Assembly: GCF_022179445.1 (NCBI RefSeq)
Contig: NZ_BPQU01000006.1
Coordinates: forward strand, 148,423 to 212,422
Reading direction: 5' to 3'
Length of the DNA stretch: 64,000 nt
From: Methylobacterium mesophilicum
GTDB lineage: Bacteria; Pseudomonadota; Alphaproteobacteria; Rhizobiales; Beijerinckiaceae
The notes under the pieces are model-generated. The model did not search any database. It was not told where the DNA came from and worked only from the letters and a program-made list of their open reading frames with translations. This document shows, piece after piece, positions 28,349 through 38,559 of this stretch. A program made the translations under genes and the position numbers. The number at the start of each line of letters is the position of its first letter. Position 1 is the first letter of the stretch.

Positions 28349-29632
28349 ATGACCGAGACCCGCACGACTGAAACGCTCGCCAACCGCCGCGTCCTCCTCG
28401 TCATCGGCGGCGGCATCGCGGCCTACAAGGCCCTCGACCTGATCCGGCGCCTGCGCGAGCGGGGCGCCAGCGTCTGCCCGGTGCTGACTGCGGGCGCGCA
28501 GGAATTCGTGACGCCGCTCGCCGCCGCGGCGCTCGCGGGCGAGCGGGCCCATACCGACCTGTTCGACCGGGCCGAGGAGGCCGATATCGGCCACATCAAG
28601 CTGGCCCGACAGGCGGATGCCGTCGTGGTGGCGCCGGCCACCGCCAACCTGATGGCCCGGATGGCGGGCGGCCACGCCGCCGACCTCGCGACCACGATCC
28701 TGCTGGCCACAACCCTGCCGATCCTGATCGCGCCGGCCATGAACGTGCAGATGTGGGCGCATCCGGCGACCCGCCGCAACCGCGCCACCCTGGAGGGCGA
28801 CGGGATCCGCCTCGTCGGGCCCAATGCCGGCAAGATGGCCGAGGCGGAGACCGGCCCCGGCCGCATGGCCGAGCCCAACGAGATCGCCGACGCCGTCGAG
28901 CGGATGCTGGGCGAGGCGGGCGCCGGGGCCCCGGGCCTCGGCTTCCTGTCGGGCCGCCAGGGCGCGCCCGCCCGCCCCCTTGCCGGAAAGCGGGTTCTGG
29001 TGACCTCCGGGCCGACCCACGAGCCGATCGATCCGGTGCGCTACCTCGCCAACCGGTCCTCCGGGCGCCAGGGCCACGCGATCGCGGCCGCGGCCGCCCA
29101 GGCCGGCGCCCGCGTGACGCTGGTCTCCGGGCCGGTCTCGATCCCGGATCCCGCCGGCGTCGCCGTGGTGCGGGTCGAGACCGCCCGGGACATGCTCGCG
29201 GCGGTCGAGGCCGCCCTGCCCGCCGACATCGCGATCTTCGCGGCCGCGGTGGCCGACTGGCGCCCCGAGACGGAGGCCGGCGCGAAGAAGATCAAGAAGG
29301 ACGGCGCCGGCCCGGTGCCGATGCCGCTGGTCGAGAACCCCGATATCCTCGCCACCGTCGCGCGTCTGGAGGCCGGGCGCCCCCCCCTGGTGGTCGGCTT
29401 CGCCGCCGAGACCGACACGGTGCTGGACCACGCCCGGGCCAAGATCGTCCGGAAGGGCTGCGATCTGATCGTCGCCAACGACGTCTCGGCCGCGGGCGGC
29501 GTCATGGGCGGGACCGACAACACGGTCCACCTGATCCACCGCGACGGCGCGCTGGAGACCTGGCCGCGCCTCGGCAAGGACGAGGTCGCCCGCCGGCTCG
29601 TCGCGCATCTGGCCGGCCTGCTGGCGCGCTGA
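28349..29632 (+). CDS. coaBC: Bifunctional phosphopantothenoylcysteine decarboxylase/phosphopantothenate-cysteine ligase
   Basis: Two steps of coenzyme A synthesis in one 427-residue cytoplasmic protein. The FMN-dependent CoaC half (1-190) has GGGIAAYKALDLIR, VVAPATANLMARMA and PAMNVQMW. The CoaB half (about 210-427) has TSGPTHEPIDPVRYLANRSS and KIKKDG for CTP and substrate binding. In E. coli the decarboxylase proton donor is Cys158 within ACGDIGPGRM; here the aligned stretch is AEAETGPGRM, so Glu165 stands at that place. I believe this variant recurs in related alphaproteobacteria but cannot check it. It begins 49 bases after uppS. Confidence 0.93.
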   Translation: MTETRTTETLANRRVLLVIGGGIAAYKALDLIRRLRERGASVCPVLTAGAQEFVTPLAAAALAGERAHTDLFDRAEEADIGHIKLARQADAVVVAPATANLMARMAGGHAADLATTILLATTLPILIAPAMNVQMWAHPATRRNRATLEGDGIRLVGPNAGKMAEAETGPGRMAEPNEIADAVERMLGEAGAGAPGLGFLSGRQGAPARPLAGKRVLVTSGPTHEPIDPVRYLANRSSGRQGHAIAAAAAQAGARVTLVSGPVSIPDPAGVAVVRVETARDMLAAVEAALPADIAIFAAAVADWRPETEAGAKKIKKDGAGPVPMPLVENPDILATVARLEAGRPPLVVGFAAETDTVLDHARAKIVRKGCDLIVANDVSAAGGVMGGTDNTVHLIHRDGALETWPRLGKDEVARRLVAHLAGLLAR

Positions 29633-30045
29633 GCCGGCCTCGGACCCGCAGAACCGGCCGCGCGAAGCCGATTTCGCCGCGGGTGTGGCGGCGAATCCTC
29701 GCCCGTCTTGACGCCGCGCGGGCTTCCCGAAGCCCGCGCCGGAGCAAGACGCAGCGGACGAAGACCGATGCGAATGCGGTCACGGTGGGCCTTGCTGGGC
29801 GGGGATTGTCCGCCCGTCGCTCTATCGGCCGCCTCGATCTCTGTATCGATCGATGAAAGCGTATTGAAAATCGATTATCCGCCGCTCGACATTTCAAAAT
29901 GATCCAAACTAAGTCTCGCTGGCGAATTCAAGGTCTCTGACGTTCCAAGATAAGTCGCCCTCAAAAGCTTGCAATCTGCGGTTTTACCAGGCTGTAACCC
30001 CATGGCGCCGAACAGAAAACTGTCGGCTCGGGGGCGTTATGGATC
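29633..30045. other. Intergenic region between coaBC and oprB
   Basis: Holds a strong hairpin (separate entry) and, from about 29850 to 29990, AT-rich sequence suitable for the promoter of the porin gene. No gene is supported. Confidence 0.55.
29716..29739 (+). terminator. Perfect hairpin downstream of coaBC
   Basis: GCGCGGGCTTC pairs with GAAGCCCGCGC across two bases, giving a strong stem 84 bases after the coaBC stop. No run of T follows, so it may be a Rho-assisted terminator or an mRNA-end stabiliser. Confidence 0.5.
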
Positions 30046-31479
30046 ATGGAACGTAGACTTCTTTCGGGATGGGCGGCCACTCTGCTTGTCATCGCGGCCG
30101 GTCCTCTTGTCGGAACGGCGCAGGCACAGCCTTCGGCGCCTCGAAATACGGAAGAATCGACGATCCTGCCGGATCCGAATGCGCCGCAGCGCCTCCCGCT
30201 GGATCGGCCGTCGACGCCCGCGCCGGACACCCGCCCCGCCGTCGGCTCGGTGGATCCGCGCAACGTCGGCCCGAAATTCGGCCTGCTCGGGAATCTCGGC
30301 GGCGTCCGCGACCGGCTCTGGGAACACGGGATCCTGCTCAACCTGGGCTACGTCTACGAGGGCGCCACGAACGCGGCCGGCGGGGACCGCACGCTGGCGC
30401 GCGGTGCCGCCCAGTTCGTCGCCAAGGGCCTGTTCGACTTCGAGAAGATGTTCGGCCTGGAAGGCGGGTCGGGCGTGGTCACGCTCAGCCACAGGCACGG
30501 CCGCGACCTGACCCAGGACGCGCATCTCGGCACCCAGACCAGCGTCGAGGAGATCTACGGCCGCGGCCGCATCTGGCGACTGAGCCAGTTCTGGTACGAT
30601 CAGAAGTTCGGCCCGTTGGTGGACCTGAAGATCGGTCGGATGCCGTCGAGCGACGACTTCGCCGGCTTCGCCTGCGAGTTCCAGCTCAACGCCCTGTGCG
30701 GCGCCCCGACCGGCAAGATCGCCGGCAACTACATCTACAACTATCCGGTCAGCCAGTGGGCGACCCGCCTGCGGGTCGGCACGGCGGACACGGCCTACGT
30801 CCAGGTCGGCGCCTACCAGGTCAATCCGGACAACCTCGTCGACGGCTTCAGCTTCAACTTCAGCAAGGGCACCGGCGCCCTGATCCTGTCCGAGGCGGGC
30901 TGGTTCCCGAAGGTCGGCGGCGCGGGCTACGCCGGCAGCTACAAGGTCGGCGGCTGGCACGAGACCAGCGGCGGCAACGACGTCTACCTGAACGACCGGC
31001 GCCTGCCCTTCCCCATGTACCGGGGACAGCCGCTGCATCACGACGGCCGGGACGGCCTGTATTTCGTCGGCGTCCAGGAGGTCTACCGCCCGGATCCCGC
31101 CAACACCGTCCGCAACGTCTCGGCCTTCGTCCGGGCCGTGGCCAGCGACCGGGACACCTCGGTCTACTCGGCCCAGGTGACGGGCGGGTTCGTCTACAAG
31201 GGCTGGTGCGCGGAGCGTCCCAACGACTGGATCGGCTTCGGCGTCGGCCAGACGACCCCGAATCCCCGGGCGGTCGAGGCCATCGCGCTGAGCAACCTGG
31301 TCGGCCGGACCAGCCGGCGGCTGCCGTGGCAGGAACGCTTCGTCGAGGCGTTCTACAGCATCGCGGTGACCGACAACGTCGTCGTCCGACCCAACATCCA
31401 GTACATCACCCGGCGGGCCACGCCGGAGCAGAAGCCCGACGTCGTGGTGTTCGGCCTGACCTCGCTGATCACCTTCTGA
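30046..31479 (+). CDS. OprB-family carbohydrate-selective porin
   Basis: A 477-residue outer-membrane protein with signal peptide (residues 1-28, ending AQA), a Pro-rich spacer, then the OprB domain. ILLNLGYVYEGATNAAGG begins the barrel; LKIGRMPSSDDFA and CGAPTGKIAGNYIYNYPVSQW are recognisable family segments, and the chain ends in Phe as outer-membrane barrels usually do. It should let sugars through the outer membrane. It stands as a single gene with a repeat-rich region after it. Confidence 0.9.
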   Translation: MERRLLSGWAATLLVIAAGPLVGTAQAQPSAPRNTEESTILPDPNAPQRLPLDRPSTPAPDTRPAVGSVDPRNVGPKFGLLGNLGGVRDRLWEHGILLNLGYVYEGATNAAGGDRTLARGAAQFVAKGLFDFEKMFGLEGGSGVVTLSHRHGRDLTQDAHLGTQTSVEEIYGRGRIWRLSQFWYDQKFGPLVDLKIGRMPSSDDFAGFACEFQLNALCGAPTGKIAGNYIYNYPVSQWATRLRVGTADTAYVQVGAYQVNPDNLVDGFSFNFSKGTGALILSEAGWFPKVGGAGYAGSYKVGGWHETSGGNDVYLNDRRLPFPMYRGQPLHHDGRDGLYFVGVQEVYRPDPANTVRNVSAFVRAVASDRDTSVYSAQVTGGFVYKGWCAERPNDWIGFGVGQTTPNPRAVEAIALSNLVGRTSRRLPWQERFVEAFYSIAVTDNVVVRPNIQYITRRATPEQKPDVVVFGLTSLITF

Positions 31480-31951
31480 GTGCCCCGCCGCCCGGTTCCC
31501 GTCGCACGGCGGGCCGGGCCGACGAAGGCCTTGAACGCCCCCGCGGTGGGGAGGGGCCGGGGGTGGAGGCCGCAGGATCGCGCGGAGACGCGCCATCCGA
31601 ACCACCCCCACCTCCACTTCCCCCGCCAGGGGAGGAGAGAGCCCTCGGCGCACCCTGCGTGGCCATCGTAACCCGCACGGCGGTGGCGCATCATGGAACG
31701 CCCCACCCCGGCGCGAAGATCAGTGACCCGCCGGAATGCGAGCGTAAAGACAAAGTTAAACAGCTTTCAATTGAAACGAAGTCGACAAAATTCTCCGACC
31801 GATGCGGTTTCGACACGGAATAGTTCAAGCACCGATTGTCATCCAGCGACACAGTTAAGAGTGAGATCAAGAAGTTTCACGGCCGTAACATTCGACAAAT
31901 GGTTCCGTATCGGACATGACCGCGCGACCGTCGGGTTTCTGGAGTTGTGCG
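31480..31951. other. Intergenic region after oprB
   Basis: Contains the GC-rich repeat at 31539-31637 and an AT-rich stretch at 31740-31880 that probably carries the chemoreceptor promoter. No gene is supported on either strand. Confidence 0.5.
31539..31637. repeat. GC-rich intergenic inverted-repeat element
   Basis: GGGGGTGG at 31559-31566 pairs with CCACCCCC at 31602-31609. Each side also carries a small hairpin of type CCCCGC..GTGGGG. It resembles dispersed intergenic repeats of methylobacteria, and its position suggests a terminator or mRNA 3'-end role for oprB. Confidence 0.55.
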
Positions 31952-34051
31952 ATGATCCGCCTGCAAAATATTTCGATCCGCACGACGATGAGCGTGGTGT
32001 TCTTCGTATTGGGTCTGATCATCTTCACCTATGCGACGACCGCGCTCATCGGGGCGCGGACGGAGGCCGTCCAGGCCGAGGCGGGCATCTCGCTCGTGCG
32101 GGCGAGCCGCGCGCTGCTCCAGACCCTGTACGCGACGCGGCTGGAGCGGGGCGCCACCCTGCAGTTCCTGGCCGCCGACCAGCCGATGGATGCCGAGACC
32201 CTGTCCGGGCTCTACACGGAGCGGCAGCGGGCGGTGGCCGGCATCGCCGCGGCGACGGCTCTTGTGGGCGACCTGGATCTGCCCTCCGTCCGGGCGACGC
32301 TCGGTCAGCTCCAGGCGTCCCGCGAGCGTGTCGAGCGCCTCCGCCCCCGGGTGGATGACGCCCTGAAGGTGTCCAAGGCCCAGCGTGACGCCGCCGTCAC
32401 CGCGGAGGCGCAGACGGCCCTCCTCGCCATGCTCGACACCCTGACGGCGACGACGGATGCGGTCGATGCCGCGATCCCGCGCTCCGACACCGTCCTGGAG
32501 CGCGATCTCTCCCTCAAGCGCGCGGCCTGGGCGACCCGCATGGCGCTCGGCGCCATCGCGCTGCGGATCCAGACGTCCCTGTCGGCCGGGACGCCCTGGT
32601 CGCCCGCCGAGACCGTCGCGGCCGCGGAGGAGCGGGGGCGGCTCGACGCCACGTGGAAGCTCGCCGCGGAGACGGCGGCGAACCTCATGGGCCCGGTCCG
32701 GACGGCCTTCGACAAGGCGCGCACCAACAATTTCGAGGGCGCGCCCCTCGACCGGCGCATGGCCGTCTCGACCGCGCTGGCCCAGCATCAGCCGCCCGGG
32801 GTCACGCTCCAGCAGGCGCGCAAGCTCGACACCCCGGAACAGGCCACCCTGGTGGACCTCGCCTACGCCGCCCTCGACGAGATGATCGCGCGCGCCGAGA
32901 CCCTGGCCCAGGAGGCGCGCGGCGTCCTGATTCGCAACGTGGCGGCGCTGGTGGTCTCCGGCCTGCTCGTGGCCCTCGGCCTCGTCGCCCTTTTCGGCTT
33001 CGTGCTGCGGCCGATCCGGACGATGACCGGGACCATGCAGGCCCTGGCCGACGGCGACGCGTCGGTCGCGGTGCCTCTGCGCGACCGCGACACCGAGGTC
33101 GGCGCGATGGCGCGGACGGTCCAGGTGTTCAAGGACAACCTGATCCGCGCCCGGGCGCTGGAGGCGGAGACCGCGCAGGCGCGCGCCGCCGCCGAGGAGC
33201 ACCGCAAGGCCGGCATGCTTCAGATGGCCGAGAGCTTCGAGCGGGCGGTCGGCGGCATCATCGGCCAGGTCTCGTCCTCGGCCACCGAATTGCAGGCCAC
33301 CGCACAGACCATGACCGCCACCGCCACGCAGACCGCCAGCCAATCCACCACGGTCGCGGCCGCGGCCGAGGAGGCGGCCAGCAACGTCAACACCGTGGCG
33401 GCCGCCGCCGAGGAGCTGGGCACCTCCGTGCAGGAGATCGGCCGGCAGGTCGACGGATCCGCCAAGCTGGCGCTGGGGGCGGCCGCCGAGGCCGGCCAGA
33501 CCGCCGACCTGGTGCAGGAATTGAGCAGCGCCGTCGGGCGGATCGGCGACGTGGTCGGGCTGATCTCGAGCATCGCCGGGCAGACCAACCTGCTGGCCTT
33601 GAACGCGACCATCGAGGCGGCGCGCGCCGGCGAGGCCGGGCGCGGCTTCGCGGTCGTGGCCTCCGAGGTGAAGGCGCTCGCCGAGCAGACCGCCAAGGCC
33701 ACCGAAGAGATCTCCGGCCAGATCGGCCGCATCCAGGCCTCCACGGGCGGGGCGGTGACGGCGATCGGCTCGATCACGGCGCGAATCCAGGAGATCAGCG
33801 GCGTGGCGACCTCGATCGCGGCGGCGGTCGAGCAGCAGGGCGCGGCCACGCAGGAGATCGTGCGCAACGTCGGCCAGGCGGCGGCGGGGACCGGCGAGGT
33901 CACCAGCAACATCGCGGGCGTCGCGAGTGCCGCCGACGAGACCGGCAAGGCGGCCGGCCAGGTGCTCGGCGCGGCGACGGAACTGTCCCGCCAGTCGGAG
34001 ACGCTGACCGCCGAAGTGGCGCGGTTCCTCGACACGGTCCGGGCCGCCTGA
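31952..34051 (+). CDS. Methyl-accepting chemotaxis protein
   Basis: A 699-residue inner-membrane receptor. TM1 is about residues 10-32; a long helical periplasmic domain follows, with [14 protein letters not shown] near residue 65 resembling the LQxERG helix of nitrate/nitrite-sensing (NIT) domains. TM2 is about 328-350, then HAMP ([17 protein letters not shown]) and a signalling domain whose hairpin tip is [23 protein letters not shown], split here for length between residues 545 and 570. GGAG is eight bases before the ATG at 31952. Its signalling half is strikingly similar to the chemoreceptor at 36777-38453 on the other strand. Ligand unknown. Confidence 0.93.
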   Translation: MIRLQNISIRTTMSVVFFVLGLIIFTYATTALIGARTEAVQAEAGISLVRASRALLQTLYATRLERGATLQFLAADQPMDAETLSGLYTERQRAVAGIAAATALVGDLDLPSVRATLGQLQASRERVERLRPRVDDALKVSKAQRDAAVTAEAQTALLAMLDTLTATTDAVDAAIPRSDTVLERDLSLKRAAWATRMALGAIALRIQTSLSAGTPWSPAETVAAAEERGRLDATWKLAAETAANLMGPVRTAFDKARTNNFEGAPLDRRMAVSTALAQHQPPGVTLQQARKLDTPEQATLVDLAYAALDEMIARAETLAQEARGVLIRNVAALVVSGLLVALGLVALFGFVLRPIRTMTGTMQALADGDASVAVPLRDRDTEVGAMARTVQVFKDNLIRARALEAETAQARAAAEEHRKAGMLQMAESFERAVGGIIGQVSSSATELQATAQTMTATATQTASQSTTVAAAAEEAASNVNTVAAAAEELGTSVQEIGRQVDGSAKLALGAAAEAGQTADLVQELSSAVGRIGDVVGLISSIAGQTNLLALNATIEAARAGEAGRGFAVVASEVKALAEQTAKATEEISGQIGRIQASTGGAVTAIGSITARIQEISGVATSIAAAVEQQGAATQEIVRNVGQAAAGTGEVTSNIAGVASAADETGKAAGQVLGAATELSRQSETLTAEVARFLDTVRAA

Positions 34052-34158
34052 GCCGCCGCCCCGACGGCGATCCTGCGCCTCCCTGGCCTGGACGAACCTG
34101 AGTCGATAGAAGGCCCCCCGACGGCCGGCGCGGACGGCGCCGGCTCCAGGGAGATACC

Positions 34159-34575
34159 ATGCCTCGCCTGTCCCTCATTGCCGGAGCCGCGTTCATCGCC
34201 ATGACAGCAGCCGCGAATGCCGAGATCGTCACCCTGCCCTCGGGCCTGAAGTACCAGGACGAGGTGGTGGGCACCGGGCCCGAGCCGAAGGCCGGCCAGC
34301 AGGTCACCGTGCAGTACACGGGCTGGCTCGACGAGGGCGGCCAGAAGGGCAAGAAGTTCGATTCCTCCCGCGACCGCAACCAGCCCTTCAGCTTCCCGCT
34401 GGGCGCCGGCCAAGTGATCAAGGGCTGGGATCTCGGCGTCGCCACGATGAAGACCGGGGGCAAGCGCACCCTGATCATCCCGCCGGAGCTCGGCTACGGC
34501 GCCCGGGGCGCCGGCGGCGTGATCCCGCCGAACGCCACGCTGATCTTCGACGTCGAACTCCTCGGCGCGAAGTAA
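34159..34575 (+). CDS. FKBP-type peptidyl-prolyl isomerase, exported
   Basis: 138 residues with signal peptide (about 1-21) and one FKBP domain: [36 protein letters not shown] and [21 protein letters not shown] are the standard blocks with active-site Tyr, Asp, Phe, Ile and Trp. It should assist protein folding in the periplasm. GGGAGA precedes the ATG. The jetA gene begins only 35 bases after its stop, so the isomerase may be the first gene of the jetAB transcript, although functional linkage is not evident. Confidence 0.93.
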   Translation: MPRLSLIAGAAFIAMTAAANAEIVTLPSGLKYQDEVVGTGPEPKAGQQVTVQYTGWLDEGGQKGKKFDSSRDRNQPFSFPLGAGQVIKGWDLGVATMKTGGKRTLIIPPELGYGARGAGGVIPPNATLIFDVELLGAK

Positions 34576-34610
34576 GGGTTCGGCTGCGCGACGGCGAGAG
34601 TCCCGAGACA

Positions 34611-35981
34611 ATGCTGTTCGCGCAGCTGCCCGACGAGCTGTTCAAGCCGCTGGCCTCGCCGAGCCGGGGCTTCAACGCGGCCCTGCTGCTGCACCTGCAC
34701 CGGCGCGTCCTCGGGGCGGAGCCGGTGCGCAAGGCCGAGCTGCTCGCCGAGATCGGCGATTTCGCCGCCGGCTGGAGCGACCCCGAGATCCTGGGCGACG
34801 AGCCGATCTCCGCGGATCCGGCCGAACGCCGCAACGCCCTCTACCGGCGCCTCCTGGAGACCGGCTGGCTGCTCGAGCGCCGCGAGCGCTACGTCCCGGT
34901 GGCCGAGTTCGACCCGGAGGCGCGCCTCCTGCTCGAGGAGCTGTCCCGGCTGGAGCGGGGCGAGACCCGCTCCTACGGCGGCGCGGTGCTGGAGGTGCTG
35001 GGCGGCCTGGAGAGCGCCGTCTCCGATCCGGCCAACCGCTCCGAGGCCCTGTCCAACGCCGCCCGGGCGTCCGCCGCCTTCCTGGCCCATGTCCGCGGAC
35101 TCGCCGCCGGCATGCGCAAGGTCGAGGAGCGGATCCTGCGCGAGCCCGACCGGGCCAAGACCTTCCGGCTGTTCTTCGAGGATTTCGTCGAACGCCACCT
35201 GATCAGCGACTACCGGACGCTGCACACCCGCTTCAACCCGTTCCGGTTCCGCGCCAGCGTGGTCCGCGAGGCCGGCCGGGCGCTGCGCGACGCCCTCACG
35301 GTGCGGGCGCTGGCCGAGGGTCAGATCCGCGAGGGCCGCAGCCCCGACCTCGATACCGCCCAGCGCGCGGTCCGGGCCGACCTCGCCCAGATCCTCTCGG
35401 TGTTCGAGGGGCTCGACAACCATCTCGACGCAGTCGATGCCGTGGTGGCCCGCCTGGAGCGGCGGATCGGCGCCGCGCTCCACGCCATGGACCGGCCGGA
35501 CCCTTCGGGGATCGAGCGGGTCGCCGCGATGCTGCGCGCCGTCGGCGCCGCCGAGGTGGCGCCGGAGGTGCCGCCGGTGGTGTCGCTGCTGCGGCCGCCG
35601 ATCGGCCAGGGCCACCTGCAGACGCCGCGCGCCCGCCGCAGCGCCATCGAGGTCGAACCGCTGCCGGATATCGACGACGACCCCGCGGTGGATGCCTTCG
35701 CGGCCGCCAAGGCCGAGTTCCGCCGCCGCACCACCGTGACGCCGGAGACCATGACGGCCTTCGTCGAGGCGCGGCTCGGCAAGGCCGTGTCGCTGCGCGG
35801 CTCGCAGATCACGATCGAGGGGGTCGACGACTTCGTGGTGTTCCAGCGCCTGCGCGAGATCGACGTGCTGTTCGATGCGCGGCTGCGCGACCGCTACGCG
35901 GTAGTCCGGCTGCCCGAGCGGCTGGCCAACGGCTGGCTGGACTGCCCCGATTTCCTGCTGGAGCGGCGTGCCGGTGCTTGA
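34611..35981 (+). CDS. jetA: Wadjet/MksBEF-type subunit JetA (MksF-like kleisin)
   Basis: The 456-residue product begins LFAQLPDELFKPLASPSRGFN, the recognisable start of the JetA family, and is helical with winged-helix ends, as expected of the kleisin that bridges the SMC heads. JetABC complexes are MukBEF-like loop extruders; with the nuclease JetD they cleave small circular plasmids. JetB overlaps its last 14 bases. JetC lies 2 kb downstream beyond an inserted chemoreceptor gene. Family identity rests on the N-terminal motif, length, and the order before a DUF4194 gene and an SMC-like ATPase gene. Confidence 0.85.
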   Translation: MLFAQLPDELFKPLASPSRGFNAALLLHLHRRVLGAEPVRKAELLAEIGDFAAGWSDPEILGDEPISADPAERRNALYRRLLETGWLLERRERYVPVAEFDPEARLLLEELSRLERGETRSYGGAVLEVLGGLESAVSDPANRSEALSNAARASAAFLAHVRGLAAGMRKVEERILREPDRAKTFRLFFEDFVERHLISDYRTLHTRFNPFRFRASVVREAGRALRDALTVRALAEGQIREGRSPDLDTAQRAVRADLAQILSVFEGLDNHLDAVDAVVARLERRIGAALHAMDRPDPSGIERVAAMLRAVGAAEVAPEVPPVVSLLRPPIGQGHLQTPRARRSAIEVEPLPDIDDDPAVDAFAAAKAEFRRRTTVTPETMTAFVEARLGKAVSLRGSQITIEGVDDFVVFQRLREIDVLFDARLRDRYAVVRLPERLANGWLDCPDFLLERRAGA

Positions 35982-36600
35982 GGGATTTCGCGCGATCATC
36001 GACGGCGACGAGCCGCCGCCGCCCGGCGCCCGCGCCCCGGACGCCGAGGAGCTGTGCCGCGCCCTCCAGGTGATGCTCAAGGGGCAGGTGATCTACGCGG
36101 ACACGCCCGGGATCGGCCGCTCCTACGAGCTGGCCCGGCACTACGCGCCGTTCTTCACCGACTACTTCGCCTGCCTGGGCTACGCGCTCACGGTCTCGCA
36201 CCGCGACCAGATGGTGTCGCTGAGCCCCGCCGCCGACGCGCCCCGGCACGACATCGCCTCCGAGCGCCTGCGCAAGGACGAGACCCTGGTGCTGTTGGCG
36301 CTGCGGCTGCTCTACGAGGAGGGCCTGCGCGACAACCGCGCCGGCACCGACGGGATCGTCGCCTGCACCACCGACGAGATCGTGGAGAAGATCCGGGCCG
36401 TCGCCCGCAACGAGCCCCCGGAAGAGGGCCGCCTCGCCGACATCCTACGCCTCTACGCCCGGCGCGGGGGCCTGCGGATGGGCGAGCGCGACCGGGTCGA
36501 GCGGGTCACGCCGCTGTCGCTGCTGCCGGGCCTCGCGGTGCTGGCCTCCGACGCCTGGCTGGAGCGCCTGCGCGCGTGGTCGGATGCCGGGGAGCTCTGA
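35968..36600 (+). CDS. jetB: Wadjet/MksBEF-type subunit JetB (DUF4194, MksE-like)
   Basis: 210 residues matching the DUF4194/JetB layout: an N-terminal helix pair with CRALQVMLKGQVIYADTP, then YAPFFTDYFACLGYALTVS, a winged-helix region RKDETLVLLALRLLYEEG, and C-terminal GRLADILRLYARRG. It should dimerise and bind the JetA kleisin. It starts at GTG 35968 with GGAG close upstream, overlapping jetA by 14 bases, so the two are translationally linked. The next gene on this strand, jetC, begins almost 2 kb later. Confidence 0.87.
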   Translation: MPVLEGFRAIIDGDEPPPPGARAPDAEELCRALQVMLKGQVIYADTPGIGRSYELARHYAPFFTDYFACLGYALTVSHRDQMVSLSPAADAPRHDIASERLRKDETLVLLALRLLYEEGLRDNRAGTDGIVACTTDEIVEKIRAVARNEPPEEGRLADILRLYARRGGLRMGERDRVERVTPLSLLPGLAVLASDAWLERLRAWSDAGEL

Positions 36601-36776
36601 GGGCGGCCCTCGGCACCGCTGGCGGATGAGCCGCGCCCGGTTCCCGGACGCCTGGACCGTCAGGGGACGCCATGTCGCTGCGCGCGGACGCGTCGCGTCG
36701 CGTCCCGCTGGGTCGCGGGCCGCTCACGCTGCCTGCGCCCGGGAAAAGGGCTCGGCGCAAACGGTAACCCGGCGTC

Positions 36777-38453
36777 TCAAGCCGACCGCACCGTCGCCAG
36801 GAAATGCTCGACCTCCTCGCCGAGCTGCGCCGCATGGCGGGCCATCTCGGAGGCCGAATCGAGCACCTGCCCGGCCGCTTGCCCGGTCGCCGCGGCGGCG
36901 CCGGCCACGCCGGTGACGTTGGCGGTCACCGCCTCGGTTCCGGTGGCGGCCTGGGTCACGTTGCGGACGATCTCCTGGGTCGCGGCGCCCTGCTCCTCCA
37001 CGGCGGCGGCGATCGCGGTCGCCATCCCGCTGATGTCGCGGATGCGGGCCGCGATGCCGTCGATCGCCCGCACCGCCTCGCCGGTCGAGCCCTGGATCTG
37101 GCCGATCTGCGCCGCGATCTCCGCCGTGGCCCGGGCGGTCTGGGCCGCGAGCGCCTTCACCTCGGTGGCGACGACCGCGAAGCCGCGCCCCGCATCCCCG
37201 GCCCGCGCCGCCTCAATGGTGGCGTTCAGGGCCAGCAGGTTGGTCTGGTCGGCGATCGAGGAGATCAGCGACACGACCTCCCCGACCCGCTGCGCGCCCG
37301 TGCTCAGGGCCTGGACCAGCTGGGCGGTCGCGGCGGCCTCGCGGACGGCGGCCTGGGCCAGATCGGCCGATGCGCCGACCTGGCGCCCGATCTCGTCCAC
37401 CGTCGAGCCCAGCTGCTCGGCCGCCACCGCCACCGTGGTCACGTTGGTGGAGGCCTGTTCGGCCGCCGCCGCCGCGCCGGTCGACTGGCCGGCGGTCTGC
37501 GCCGCCGTCGCGTTCAGGCCCTGGGCGGTGGCCTGCAACCGGGTCGCCGCCGCGGTCACCGAGCCGACGATGCCGCCGACGGCGCCCTCGAACCGGTCGG
37601 CGAGCGTCCGCGTCGCCTCCCGGCGCTGGGTCTCGGACGCGGCGCGGGCCTGGGCCGCCTCGACCTCCAGGGTGCGGGTATGCTGCAGGTTCTGCCGGAA
37701 CACCGCCACGGCGGCCGACATGGCGCCGATCTCGTCCCGGCGGGCCGCGTAGGGGATTTCCGCCCGGGCGTCGCCGTCCGCCAGCCGGCGCATGGCCCGG
37801 GTCATGAGGGTGATCGGGCGCGAGACGCCGACGAAGCTGTAGAGCGTCGCCCCCAGGGCGATCAGCAGCGTGACGCCCAACATGATCACGGTCGAGCGGA
37901 CCGCCTCGGCCTGGCTCTGGCGCGCGCTGCGGCCGGCCGCGTCGCCGGCCTGGATGTTCATCTCGGCCAGCGCGTGCGCGGCTCCGGCGGCGGCGACGTA
38001 ATGGCCGTTCATCGTCCCGCGGAAATACGACATCGCCGCGTCGCGCTGCTCGAGGCTGAAGCCGCGCAGCCGCTCCCAGTCGTAATGCTGGACCTTGAGC
38101 TTGGCGAGGAGGTCATCGAACCGGGCCTTCTCGTCGGGCGAGGCGATCAGCGCCCGGTAGGCCTCGACCTTGGCGTTCCGCTCCCGGGTCAGCCCGTCCA
38201 CTTCCTTCACGGTGAGTTGCCGCTCGGTCTCCGCCGCCGCGGTGACGAACCGGACCTGCGCGAGGCGCGACCGGATCACCAGGGCCTCGATGGCCTGCGC
38301 CTCGTTCATCGACAGCACCGCGTGATCGAGCAGCGCCGCGAGCTGGCTGTCGAGGGCGATCATCCGATGGATCGCGAATCCGCCCTGAAGCGCGGCGGCG
38401 AGGAGGAGCAGGGCGAAGAGGCCGCTCAAAGTGAGCTTCAGGCTGGCACGCAT
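36777..38453 (-). CDS. Methyl-accepting chemotaxis protein lying between jetB and jetC
   Basis: A 558-residue receptor. TM1 is residues 7-29, the periplasmic part (30-190) is a helical bundle with [17 protein letters not shown]2 is about 190-212, then HAMP ([17 protein letters not shown]) and the signalling domain with tip [18 protein letters not shown]. Sequence of the last 300 residues is very like the receptor at 31952-34051. It is transcribed against jetA, jetB and jetC and ends 177 bases after jetB. Its start lies 107 bases from the jetC start, so their promoters share that gap. The ligand is unknown. Confidence 0.92.
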   Translation of the reverse strand: MRASLKLTLSGLFALLLLAAALQGGFAIHRMIALDSQLAALLDHAVLSMNEAQAIEALVIRSRLAQVRFVTAAAETERQLTVKEVDGLTRERNAKVEAYRALIASPDEKARFDDLLAKLKVQHYDWERLRGFSLEQRDAAMSYFRGTMNGHYVAAAGAAHALAEMNIQAGDAAGRSARQSQAEAVRSTVIMLGVTLLIALGATLYSFVGVSRPITLMTRAMRRLADGDARAEIPYAARRDEIGAMSAAVAVFRQNLQHTRTLEVEAAQARAASETQRREATRTLADRFEGAVGGIVGSVTAAATRLQATAQGLNATAAQTAGQSTGAAAAAEQASTNVTTVAVAAEQLGSTVDEIGRQVGASADLAQAAVREAAATAQLVQALSTGAQRVGEVVSLISSIADQTNLLALNATIEAARAGDAGRGFAVVATEVKALAAQTARATAEIAAQIGQIQGSTGEAVRAIDGIAARIRDISGMATAIAAAVEEQGAATQEIVRNVTQAATGTEAVTANVTGVAGAAAATGQAAGQVLDSASEMARHAAQLGEEVEHFLATVRSA

Positions 38454-38559
38454 GGTTCTGATCGATCCCCCCGGGGGGACGATACAAGCGATAAATTGTC
38501 TGACAAGTTGTGAATCCCGGCGGAGGTGACAGCCCGGCGCCGGTCACGCCGAAGCTTGC

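Noticed and set aside
36601..36776. Gap between jetB and the inserted chemoreceptor searched for an insertion scar
   Set aside because: No terminal inverted repeat, target duplication or transposase fragment could be recognised.
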